From Gammaproteobacteria bacterium (GTDB lineage Bacteria > Pseudomonadota > Gammaproteobacteria > SZUA-229): a stretch of 5,393 bases of DNA. Positions 1-5,393 of the stretch are shown one piece after another. The notes below the pieces were generated by a model that saw only the letters and a list, made by a program, of their open reading frames with translations, had not been told where the DNA came from and ran no database searches. Every line of letters starts with the position of its first letter. Position 1 is the first letter of the stretch. Where the stretch lies: the NCBI GenBank assembly GCA_027858635.1, contig JAQICG010000397.1, forward strand, positions 1-5,393, in the 5' to 3' direction. The translations under genes were made by a program, and so were the position numbers.

Positions 1-476
1 ATATCTTCTTTCAGAATACGGCCATGCTTGCCGCTGCCCGCGATCATGTCGGCGGTAATGCCCTGCTCGCGCATTATTTTTCGAGCGGAAGGGCTTATCG
101 CCACTTCGGCTTCGGCGGCATCTTCTTCTATAGCTAGCTCTGCGGCGGCTTCCGGTGCGCCGGTTTTTTTAGTTACAGTTGCCTGCGATGCGGCGGGAGC
201 TGTTTTTTTAGTGACGGTCGCCGCCTCTTCCGTTTGGATGCTTTCGTCGAGCACTGCCAGTACCTGACCGGCAGTGACCACCGCGCCTTCTGCAAAGGCT
301 ATTTTTTCGATCTCCCCCGAGACGGTCGCCGGCACTTCCAGAACCACCTTGTCGGTTTCCAGATCCACCAGCGTGTCGCCCTGCTGAATCCATTCACCCG
401 GTTTTTTATACCAGTCCACCACCACCGCGTCGGCAATGGATTCGGGTAATTCGGGAACCTTGATTTCCGTACTCAT
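1..476 (-). CDS. sucB: Dihydrolipoyllysine-residue succinyltransferase, E2 of 2-oxoglutarate dehydrogenase (N-terminal part, cut by window edge)
   Basis: E2 carries the lipoyl arm and transfers the succinyl group from E1 to CoA in the TCA-cycle 2-oxoglutarate dehydrogenase complex in the cytoplasm. The visible 158 codons begin MSTEIKVPELPESIADA. They give a lipoyl domain (about residues 2-77) with the lipoylation motif ETDKVVLEVPA, the modified lysine being K43. An Ala/Pro/Lys/Thr-rich flexible linker follows (about 78-126), then a peripheral-subunit-binding domain (about 127-158, SPSARKIMREQGI... GRILKED) that docks partner subunits. The acyltransferase domain lies beyond the window. E. coli SucB is about 405 aa, so under half is present; this is truncation by the window, not a broken gene. 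The ATG lies in an ATGA overlap with the sucA stop. The linker contains a duplicated segment, listed separately. The family is clear. A pyruvate dehydrogenase E2 is unlikely because the protein has a single N-terminal lipoyl domain of SucB type and follows sucA. Confidence 0.96.
   Translation of the reverse strand, partial: MSTEIKVPELPESIADAVVVDWYKKPGEWIQQGDTLVDLETDKVVLEVPATVSGEIEKIAFAEGAVVTAGQVLAVLDESIQTEEAATVTKKTAPAASQATVTKKTGAPEAAAELAIEEDAAEAEVAISPSARKIMREQGITADMIAGSGKHGRILKED
162..221 (-). repeat. Duplicated ATVTKKT segment in the SucB linker
   Basis: The linker of SucB contains the heptapeptide ATVTKKT twice, at residues 86-92 (bases 201-221) and 99-105 (bases 162-182), with a 13-residue period. 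Similar Ala/Pro-rich residues (APAASQ and GAPEAA) follow each copy. The two 21-base copies match at 17 positions, and all four differences are at third codon positions, so the peptide is unchanged. Each copy contains a run of seven A residues on the coding strand. E2 linkers are often repetitive and low in complexity, so this is probably a length-tolerant flexible spacer produced by an old internal duplication. Confidence 0.8.
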
Positions 477-493
477 CGTTTTGCCTGCCTCTT
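473..493 (-). promoter_or_regulatory. sucB translation start region overlapping the sucA stop (ATGA)
   Basis: The last bases of sucA and the first of sucB share the tetranucleotide ATGA (476-473): ATG starts sucB and TGA ends sucA. Inside the final sucA codons, the coding strand has AAGAGG (493-488) and a second AGG (486-484). The second AGG is seven bases before the ATG, a normal Shine-Dalgarno distance. Overlaps of this type usually mean coupled translation by terminating ribosomes, which would help keep E1 and E2 in proportion. Coupling is inferred from the arrangement only. Confidence 0.75.
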
Positions 494-3370
494 ACGCTCA
501 CGCTTTTTTTCATCAACCAATTTTTTACCCTCAAACAGCAGAGCACGCTCCACCAGTTGGGCCTGCTGAATGACGTGCAGTTTGGCCGAACCCAACGCCG
601 GAGCCGAAGAAGATTCGCGACCTACGTAATGCAGCTCCCAGTCCTTCTCCAGCCGGGCATTGGCCCGGGGCCGGAAGAAATCCCAGGCGCCCTGATTCAT
701 CGGCTCTTCCTGACACCATATTAATAATTTTGTTTTAGTGTAACACTTTAGTATCGCGTTCAACTCGGGCGCCGGGAAGGGATACAACTGCTCGACGCGG
801 ATGATGGCGACGTGCTCAATGGCTTCCTGCCGGCGCTTTTCCAGCAGGTCGTAATAAACTTTGCCGCTACACAAAACAACCCGCTCAACTTTTGCCGGAT
901 CAATCGCCTCGATTTCAGCAATGACTCTCTGGTAGCTGCCCGCCGTCAAATCCTCCAGGGTGCTGATGCAGAGTTTGTGCCGCAATAAACTTTTCGGGGT
1001 CATGACAATAAGTGGTTTTCGGCACTTACGTACCATCTGCCGACGCAGCAGGTGAAACATCTGCGCCGGGGTGGTGGGCACGCATACCTGCATGTTCTGC
1101 TCGGCACACAGCTGTAGAAAACGCTCCGGCCGCGCCGAGGAATGTTCGGCGCCCTGGCCTTCGTAACCGTGCGGCAGCAGCATCACCAGACCACTGGCTC
1201 GCCCCCATGTGTGTTCACCGGAAGAGATGAACTGATCGATCACAATCTGCGCACCATTGGCAAAGTCACCGAACTGCGCTTCCCAGAGGGTGAGTGTTTT
1301 CGGGTCGGAGGTCGAGAAGCCGTATTCGAAGGCCAGCACCGCCAGTTCGGAGAGCAGCGAGTCGATGACCAGAAAATTATTTTTGTCTTTGCCCAGACTG
1401 CGCAGGGGCACAAAAGCCACGCGCTCTTTCTGATTGTGCAGCACCGCATGGCGATGAAAGAAGGTGCCGCGGGCGCAGTCCTGGCCGGAGAGGCGCACCG
1501 AAAAACCGTCGTGCAATAAGGTGGCGTAGGCCATGATCTCGGCGTAGCCCCAGTCTATAGGCAGCGCGCCCGCGGCCATCTTATGCCGGTCGGCAACAAT
1601 TTTGGCCACACGGGGATTGAGCACAAAACTCTCCGGCAGCTGCTGCATGGTGTCGCTCAGTTTGCGCATGACTTCATTAGCGACGCCGGTTTCCACATCG
1701 TCCAGCGTGGCGCAGCTTTTATAGGGGCTCCAGTCAACCAGCTCGGAGGCGTCGATTTCATCGTCGTCTAATTTGTGCGGCACCATACACCGGCCCGCTT
1801 CCAGCAGCTCGCGCACCGCCGCCACCATGTGCTCAACCTGCTCTGCGCTGAGGCTGCCTTCATCCACCAGTTTCTGCGCATACCGGGTTCGCGTGGTCGC
1901 CAGCGATGAAATTTTCTGATACATCATCGGCTGTGTCGCCTTCGGCTCATCGGCCTCATTATGGCCGTGGCGGCGATAGCAGATCATGTCGATAACTACA
2001 TCGGTTTTGAATTTCATTCGGTAGTCGAAGGCCAGTCGCGTTACCCGGATAATGGCTTCAGGGTCATCGCCGTTGACATGAAAAATGGGCGCGTCCACCA
2101 TCTTGGCAATGTCGGTACAGTAATGCGTGGAACGGGAATCGCTCTGATTGCTGGTGGTAAATCCGATCTGGTTATTGATGATAATATGCAGCGTGCCTTT
2201 GGTGGAATAGCCACGCGACTGCGACATTTGCAAAGTTTCCATGACCACGCCCTGACCGGAAAATGCTGCATCGCCGTGTATCTGCACCGGTATGACCTCC
2301 ACCCCGGCGCTGTCACCGCGCCGAAATTGCCGCGAACGCACCGCGCCCTCCACCACCGGGCCGACAATTTCCAGGTGCGAAGGATTGAAGGCCAGCGCCA
2401 GATGCACGGGGCCGCCTGCGGTACTGACGTTGGAGGAAAATCCCTGATGGTATTTCACGTCACCGGTCAGTGTGGCGACATCTTTGGTGCCTTCAAATTC
2501 GCTGAACAGTTCCGCCGGCGTTTTGCCCATAATGTTAACCAGCACATTAAGTCGGCCACGATGCGCCATGCCGATACCAATCTCCCTGACGCCCTGCGCA
2601 CCGGCGCGCATGATCAGTTCGTCGAGCAGGGGTATCAACGACTCACCGCCTTCCAGCGAAAATCTTTTCTGCCCTACATATTTGGTGTGCAGGTATTTTT
2701 CCAGACCTTCGGCATCACTAAGCTGGCGCAGAATATTTTTTTTCTCTGCGATACTCAGTTGCGAATCCTGATCCACGGCCTCGATGCGCTGCTGTAACCA
2801 GCGCTTCTCTTTGGTGGCCAGTATGTGCATATACTCGACGCCCACCGAACCGCAGTAACTCTGCACCAGGGTTTCATAAATCTGTTCGAGCGTGGCGCAT
2901 TTCGGGCCAAACAATGAGCCTGTTTCAAATTCGATTTTCAGGTCTTTGCTGCTCAAGCCGTGGTATTCGAGCTTGAGTTCGGCGACCTGTTTTTTTTCTG
3001 TATCGCCCAACGGATTTGTTCCGGCCTGCTGATGGCCATGAAAACGGTAAGCATTAATCAGTTGCAGTACCTGTACCTGCTTGCGCCCCTGTTCCAGCAG
3101 GTAAGCATTGGACGGGGCTGAGGCGTGCTGAGGCTCTTTCGCCAGCGCCCTGAAATAGGCGCGCACTTCATCATGCGGCACTTCCTGCTGACCAACGTCG
3201 CCCGCCTTTGCCTCGGGCAGACGATCAAAAAATTCGCGCCACTGTGCATCCACGCTGGCGGGGTCTCGAAGGTAATCTTCATAGAGCGCTTCCAGCCAGG
3301 CGGCGTTGCCGCCACTCAGTTGTGAACTGTTCCAAAGTTCCTGCATGCCAAGCCCAAAGGATTGCGCCAT
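473..3370 (-). CDS. sucA: 2-oxoglutarate dehydrogenase E1 component, thiamine diphosphate-dependent
   Basis: E1 decarboxylates 2-oxoglutarate on thiamine diphosphate (ThDP) and reductively succinylates the E2 lipoyl group in the TCA cycle. The 965-aa product is full length (E. coli SucA is 933 aa). It has an N-terminal E2-docking segment (about 10-50, LSGGNAAWLEALYEDYL), then the ThDP-binding E1 domain with MAHRGRLN (268-275, H270) and KYHQGFS (306-312, H308). The ThDP/Mg motif runs from HGDAA (365-369) to NNQIGF (399-404). YRRHGHNEADEP (465-476) follows. The transketolase-type pyrimidine-binding domain (about 605-800) includes RGTFFHRHAV and HGYEGQGAEHSSAR, and a C-terminal domain (about 800-945) includes QEEPMNQGAW. 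H270 and H308 correspond to E. coli H260 and H298. The ATG start is about four residues longer than E. coli and has an upstream AAGAGG. The odd feature is a basic tail (948-965, 10 of 18 residues Lys/Arg) that E. coli lacks. The next gene, sucB, overlaps it. Confidence 0.98.
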   Translation of the reverse strand: MAQSFGLGMQELWNSSQLSGGNAAWLEALYEDYLRDPASVDAQWREFFDRLPEAKAGDVGQQEVPHDEVRAYFRALAKEPQHASAPSNAYLLEQGRKQVQVLQLINAYRFHGHQQAGTNPLGDTEKKQVAELKLEYHGLSSKDLKIEFETGSLFGPKCATLEQIYETLVQSYCGSVGVEYMHILATKEKRWLQQRIEAVDQDSQLSIAEKKNILRQLSDAEGLEKYLHTKYVGQKRFSLEGGESLIPLLDELIMRAGAQGVREIGIGMAHRGRLNVLVNIMGKTPAELFSEFEGTKDVATLTGDVKYHQGFSSNVSTAGGPVHLALAFNPSHLEIVGPVVEGAVRSRQFRRGDSAGVEVIPVQIHGDAAFSGQGVVMETLQMSQSRGYSTKGTLHIIINNQIGFTTSNQSDSRSTHYCTDIAKMVDAPIFHVNGDDPEAIIRVTRLAFDYRMKFKTDVVIDMICYRRHGHNEADEPKATQPMMYQKISSLATTRTRYAQKLVDEGSLSAEQVEHMVAAVRELLEAGRCMVPHKLDDDEIDASELVDWSPYKSCATLDDVETGVANEVMRKLSDTMQQLPESFVLNPRVAKIVADRHKMAAGALPIDWGYAEIMAYATLLHDGFSVRLSGQDCARGTFFHRHAVLHNQKERVAFVPLRSLGKDKNNFLVIDSLLSELAVLAFEYGFSTSDPKTLTLWEAQFGDFANGAQIVIDQFISSGEHTWGRASGLVMLLPHGYEGQGAEHSSARPERFLQLCAEQNMQVCVPTTPAQMFHLLRRQMVRKCRKPLIVMTPKSLLRHKLCISTLEDLTAGSYQRVIAEIEAIDPAKVERVVLCSGKVYYDLLEKRRQEAIEHVAIIRVEQLYPFPAPELNAILKCYTKTKLLIWCQEEPMNQGAWDFFRPRANARLEKDWELHYVGRESSSAPALGSAKLHVIQQAQLVERALLFEGKKLVDEKKRERKRQAKR

Positions 3371-3382
3371 TTTTATTTTATG

Positions 3383-3388
3383 CCTCTT
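3383..3388 (-). promoter_or_regulatory. Ribosome binding site of sucA
   Basis: AAGAGG on the minus strand lies 12 bases before the ATG at 3370, in an A/T-rich leader. The spacing is somewhat long for a Shine-Dalgarno site. It still supports the ATG at 3370, because no better-placed purine tract or alternative start exists before the conserved docking segment. The next in-frame ATG is codon 9, which would remove only unconserved residues. Confidence 0.55.
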
Positions 3389-3557
3389 AATTTTTTGCTT
3401 TTATTTTTATTGTAGAAGTCGATCACAGAACTCGCCTCGAACTCAGCCTATATTTATCAACAAATGATCAAAATGTGTTCTTGTGAAACTGTCCGTTATG
3501 TTACGTGAAATCCATTCAGCTCGCCAAAATCATCAACACCTAACTACATGTGTGGTT

Positions 3558-3575
3558 TAAAAACCGGAGACCGGT
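3558..3575 (-). terminator. Weak intrinsic-terminator-like hairpin downstream of the Nudix gene
   Basis: On the minus strand, ACCGG-TCT-CCGGT forms a five-base-pair, GC-rich stem with a three-base loop (3575-3563). It runs directly into a T tract (3563-3559). It lies about 107 bases after the Nudix stop codon and before sucA, so it could end the upstream transcript and separate the two transcription units. The stem is short and the T tract is only five bases, so efficiency is doubtful and a chance palindrome is possible. Confidence 0.35.
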
Positions 3576-3681
3576 CGGCTTCCAGCTTTGCTACAAAAAA
3601 ACTCAGCGAGAAGGTTGCATTAACGGGTTCATTAAAAGAGGCTTTAGCCACCAGCCGATGAAAGCGTAAGCAGAGCACATT

Positions 3682-4161
3682 TTATTTTTGCCCGTCTGCT
3701 GGAGTTTTAAGACCCATCTTAAACACGCTTAAATCAGGTGACTGCTTGAGCAAATGGGTAATGGGTAAAAACAGGGGATCGGGTAGATCGCGGTGATGGA
3801 ACCATTGCCAGTTCTGGCATTTCTCCTGCTCCATTACCTCTGGCTCGCCGGATAGATGGGCGGCGCTGACATACAGGGTGACATAGTCACAATCGCCCGC
3901 TGAAAACGGCAGGTTATTGAAACCGGCGGGGCGGGCACACCCGATAGCCAGACCGGTCTCTTCGCGCACCTCTCTGGCGGCGCATTCGAGTACGCTCTCA
4001 CCGGCCTCCAGACGCCCGCCGGGAAACTGCCAGCAGGTCGCGCCCTGCGCATCAATGCGCTGTCCCAGCAGCAGATAATCGCCTTTCCACAGCATCACCC
4101 CCACGCCGATGGAAGGACGCTCTGCCGGGGGTTGTTCTGGGGATCTGGAGGCTGCTTTCAC
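3682..4161 (-). CDS. Nudix hydrolase, NUDT15/MutT-like nucleotide diphosphatase
   Basis: Nudix enzymes hydrolyse nucleoside diphosphates linked to another group. The NUDT15/MutT branch removes pyrophosphate from (often modified) nucleoside triphosphates. The 159-aa product has a full Nudix box at residues 49-71 matching G-x5-E-x7-REUxEExGU: G49, E55, R63-E64, E67-E68, G70, L71. The catalytic Mg-binding glutamates are therefore present. The first strands (IGVGVMLWKGDYLLLGQR, 18-35), WQFPGG before the box, and DYVTLYV (92-98) with MEQEKCQNWQWF (110-121) after it resemble human NUDT15. No signal peptide or membrane segment is seen. The start is GTG. The frame closes at a TGA at 4185-4183, no ATG lies upstream, and the next ATG (codon 23) would cut into the fold. 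A weak GGA is six bases upstream. The gene follows the diguanylate cyclase by 62 bp in the same direction, so cotranscription is plausible. Substrate is unknown. The fold call is firm; the subfamily is a resemblance judged by eye. Confidence 0.92.
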   Translation of the reverse strand: MKAASRSPEQPPAERPSIGVGVMLWKGDYLLLGQRIDAQGATCWQFPGGRLEAGESVLECAAREVREETGLAIGCARPAGFNNLPFSAGDCDYVTLYVSAAHLSGEPEVMEQEKCQNWQWFHHRDLPDPLFLPITHLLKQSPDLSVFKMGLKTPADGQK

Positions 4162-4171
4162 GACGAGTCCA

Positions 4172-4199
4172 CTGGAAAATCTTCAGCGCCTATTTTCAG
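4172..4199 (-). repeat. Imperfect inverted repeat between the cyclase and Nudix genes
   Basis: On the minus strand, CTGAAAAT (4199-4192) can pair with ATTTTCCAG (4180-4172). This gives an eight-base-pair stem with one bulged base and an 11-base loop. The hairpin ends about 10 bases before the GTG start of the Nudix gene. There is no T tract, so it does not look like an intrinsic terminator. It could affect mRNA processing or translation start of the Nudix gene, but an A/T-rich stem this short may be chance. Confidence 0.3.
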
Positions 4200-4223
4200 T
4201 TATCTGAGGCTCAATGCAAGGCT

Positions 4224-5240
4224 TCAGGCATCCGTGGCGATCCTGTCACAGTTGCGGCCATTGTTCTTGGCGCGGTACATCGCCATGTCGGCGGCCGCTA
4301 TCAGAGTCTCCAGCGTGTTACCCGGTTTATATTCGGCGATGCCGATCGATACAGTCACTTTTGGCAGTTGTACGCCATCTAAAATGCCGGGGTCGGTATT
4401 GCTGATGTGAACCCGCAAACGCTCGGCCACAATGAGCGCCTGCGCCATGGGCGTCTCCGGCAGCAAGACCGAAAACTCCTCGCCGCCGTAACGCGCAAAC
4501 AGGTCATTGGTTCTGAGCGGTGCATCGGCGGCTTCGCCCATCCGCATCAGCACCCGGTCGCCCGCAAGGTGGCCATATTTATCGTTGTATTGCTTGAAGT
4601 AATCGATGTCCAGCATCATCAGGCATAAGGGCGTCTGTTCACGTTCTGCACGCTGTATTTCACGGGCAAAAACATCATTCATCCAGCCGCGATTATGTCG
4701 CCCGGTGAGCGCATCAATGGTGGCGTGCTGCTGATACTTACGCTGCTGCTCAATACTGTCGGCGATGACCAGATTGCTATAACGCACGCGCTCGGACATG
4801 ATATAGAGCAGGTTTCTCGCGATCTTGTGTGAATGACTCACCATGCGCCACAGCACTTCCTGCTCGATTTCAAGCACCCGACTGGACTCCGTGGCGTAGA
4901 CCGCGGCTGAAGGCACCCGACTGTCGATGAAGGACATTTCACCCACGCACTCGCCGGGCTCGACGGTGGCCAGCGGGGTTTCGTTGTGATGCCCTAGCTG
5001 AATCCTGCAACGGCCACTTATCAGAATGTATAAATAATGATTTTCCTGATCGATAGAAAGCAGCGAATCGCCTTTTTCTAATTCGCGGTAGCTGCACTGC
5101 ATCAGCAGGTCATCAAAGACCGGATCATCAAGATCCACGTTTCTGAACAGCTGCAATCTTGATAAGATGCGCTTGTTGTGTTCCACCGGCAGCACAGCCG
5201 GATTATTATTGTTATTTGTTTCTAACTGTTTTTTGCGCAT
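4224..5240 (-). CDS. Diguanylate cyclase with N-terminal cyclic-nucleotide-binding-type domain (CAP_ED-GGDEF)
   Basis: Predicted to make c-di-GMP from two GTP in the cytoplasm in response to a signal sensed by its N-terminal domain. In 338 aa the order is: a short Asn-rich N-terminus (N9-N13), a CRP/cNMP-type beta-barrel domain (about 31-135, with KGDSLLSIDQENHYLYILISGR-type strands and GECVGEMSFID at 96-106), a long helix likely to form a dimer coiled coil (about 136-172), and a GGDEF domain (about 173-333). The GGDEF domain has DALTGRHNR (176-184), LDIDYF (210-215, metal ligand D211), N219-D220, GGEEF (252-256) and SIGIA (298-302). RTND (243-246) sits five residues before GGEEF, the normal place of the RxxD inhibitory site, so feedback inhibition is likely. 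There are no membrane segments, EAL domain or helix-turn-helix. In the sensor, the arginine that binds the cyclic phosphate in CRP (R82-S83) appears replaced by P110-S111, so the ligand may not be cAMP. ATG start with a good Shine-Dalgarno site; the Nudix gene follows 62 bp downstream. Confidence 0.95.
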   Translation of the reverse strand: MRKKQLETNNNNNPAVLPVEHNKRILSRLQLFRNVDLDDPVFDDLLMQCSYRELEKGDSLLSIDQENHYLYILISGRCRIQLGHHNETPLATVEPGECVGEMSFIDSRVPSAAVYATESSRVLEIEQEVLWRMVSHSHKIARNLLYIMSERVRYSNLVIADSIEQQRKYQQHATIDALTGRHNRGWMNDVFAREIQRAEREQTPLCLMMLDIDYFKQYNDKYGHLAGDRVLMRMGEAADAPLRTNDLFARYGGEEFSVLLPETPMAQALIVAERLRVHISNTDPGILDGVQLPKVTVSIGIAEYKPGNTLETLIAAADMAMYRAKNNGRNCDRIATDA

Positions 5241-5247
5241 TTAAAAA

Positions 5248-5255
5248 TCCCTTCC
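5248..5255 (-). promoter_or_regulatory. Ribosome binding site of the diguanylate cyclase gene
   Basis: GGAAGGGA on the minus strand lies seven bases before the ATG at 5240. This purine-rich tract at ideal distance supports that ATG as the true start. Confidence 0.75.
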
Positions 5256-5285
5256 GGTAAGTCATCACTTTCTTACTGGCGTCGG

Positions 5286-5314
5286 ATTATAATCATGTTT
5301 ATACTGATGTTCAC
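5286..5314 (-). promoter_or_regulatory. Candidate sigma-70 promoter of the diguanylate cyclase gene
   Basis: The minus strand has a perfect TATAAT -10 box (5291-5286). At 17 bases upstream is GTGAAC (5314-5309), a partial -35 that keeps the TGA core of TTGACA. Transcription would start near 5279, giving a leader of about 40 bases before the ATG at 5240. The surroundings are A/T-rich and gene-free, as expected. A weak -35 with a strong -10 is typical of promoters that use an activator, but none is identified. Confidence 0.55.
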
Positions 5315-5338
5315 CCTTTTAAACACCCATCTTTAAAC
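5312..5338 (-). repeat. Imperfect tandem direct repeat at the -35 region of the cyclase promoter
   Basis: On the minus strand, GTTTAAAGATGGGTG (5338-5324) is followed at once by GTTTAAAAGGGTG (5324-5312), the two sharing one G. They differ by a two-base insertion and have a spacing of about one helical turn. The second copy overlaps the candidate -35 box. Such a layout could be a regulator-binding site, but the region is low in complexity and no known operator is recognised. Confidence 0.4.
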
Positions 5339-5393
5339 TTAAGCAACTGTTAATATACGAATCTTACCCTTATGTAACCAGATACTCCCCACC

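Larger units (their letters stand above)
3371..3681 (-). promoter_or_regulatory. 311-bp gene-free region upstream of sucA, probable promoter region
   Basis: No supported gene lies here. The segment nearest sucA is very A/T-rich. A TACAAT box (minus strand, 3414-3409) matches the sigma-70 -10 consensus at five of six bases, but I see no good -35 at 16-18 bases. Further upstream on the minus strand is another A/T-rich stretch with TTGATC and TTGATAAATATAGG (about 3474-3448) that could also hold a promoter. The region contains a TGTGATC half-site like that of CRP (3427-3421) without a matching second half. Because sdhB does not precede sucA, a promoter somewhere here is expected, but its exact place cannot be fixed by eye. 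Confidence 0.4.

Noticed and set aside
28..449. Open frames on the plus strand opposite sucB
   Set aside because: The minus strand here clearly encodes the lipoyl, linker and binding domains of SucB. The Ala/Ser-rich plus-strand products are shadows of the repetitive linker.
1142..1519. 125-codon open frame on the plus strand inside sucA
   Set aside because: Antisense to the conserved pyrimidine-binding domain of sucA, with no ribosome binding site or recognisable domain.
1961..2797. 278-codon open frame on the plus strand inside sucA
   Set aside because: It lies wholly opposite the conserved ThDP-binding region of sucA, has no ribosome binding site, and its product resembles no known family. 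Long antisense frames are common opposite biased codon use.
3411..3427. TGTGATC upstream of sucA, considered as a CRP site
   Set aside because: Only one half-site matches. The expected TCACA half after six bases reads TCTAC, so it is not supported as a CRP operator.
3456..3471. ATCAA-N6-ATCAA near the sucA promoter region, considered as an FNR box
   Set aside because: FNR sites are inverted repeats (TTGAT-N4-ATCAA). Here the two ATCAA copies are in the same direction with the wrong spacing.
3548..3661. 37-codon plus-strand frame (starts MCGLKTGDRS) in the sucA upstream region
   Set aside because: It has no Shine-Dalgarno site, no recognisable homology and overlaps the terminator-like hairpin. 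A frame this short is expected by chance. Conservation in relatives would be needed to revive it.

Overview
The window looks like a chromosomal segment of a gammaproteobacterium of moderate GC content. The basis is the strong family resemblance of the 2-oxoglutarate dehydrogenase E1 protein to enterobacterial SucA, recalled from family knowledge, together with the sucA-sucB order. The sequence alone does not settle the order or genus. All four genes lie on the minus strand, so transcription runs from high to low coordinates.

Layout in transcription order: (1) 5393-5241 is a gene-free upstream region with a TATAAT-type promoter candidate, a pair of imperfect direct repeats and a good ribosome binding site. 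(2) 5240-4224 encodes a diguanylate cyclase with an N-terminal cyclic-nucleotide-binding-type (CRP-like) sensor domain and a C-terminal GGDEF domain that looks catalytically intact and feedback-inhibitable. (3) After a 62-bp gap, 4161-3682 encodes a Nudix hydrolase resembling the NUDT15/MutT type. (4) 3681-3371 is a 311-bp gene-free stretch with a weak terminator-like hairpin and an AT-rich sucA leader. (5) 3370-473 is complete sucA (E1, 965 aa). (6) 476-1 is the start of sucB (E2), cut by the window edge after 158 codons. It overlaps the sucA stop in an ATGA junction.

Functionally, sucA and sucB encode two of the three subunits of the TCA-cycle 2-oxoglutarate dehydrogenase complex and are probably translationally coupled. 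The diguanylate cyclase and Nudix genes may form a separate two-gene unit (c-di-GMP signalling plus nucleotide hydrolysis). Nothing in the sequence proves a functional link between that pair and the TCA genes. sucA is not preceded here by sdhB, as it is in E. coli and Pseudomonas, so it probably has its own promoter in the 311-bp gap or reads through from upstream.

I did not find a convincing new biological system, mobile element, CRISPR array or RNA gene. The points most worth a second look are the apparent loss of the canonical cyclic-phosphate-binding arginine in the sensor domain of the cyclase, the basic C-terminal tail of SucA encoded over an A7 tract next to the sucB start, and a duplicated linker segment in SucB whose DNA copies differ only at third codon positions.
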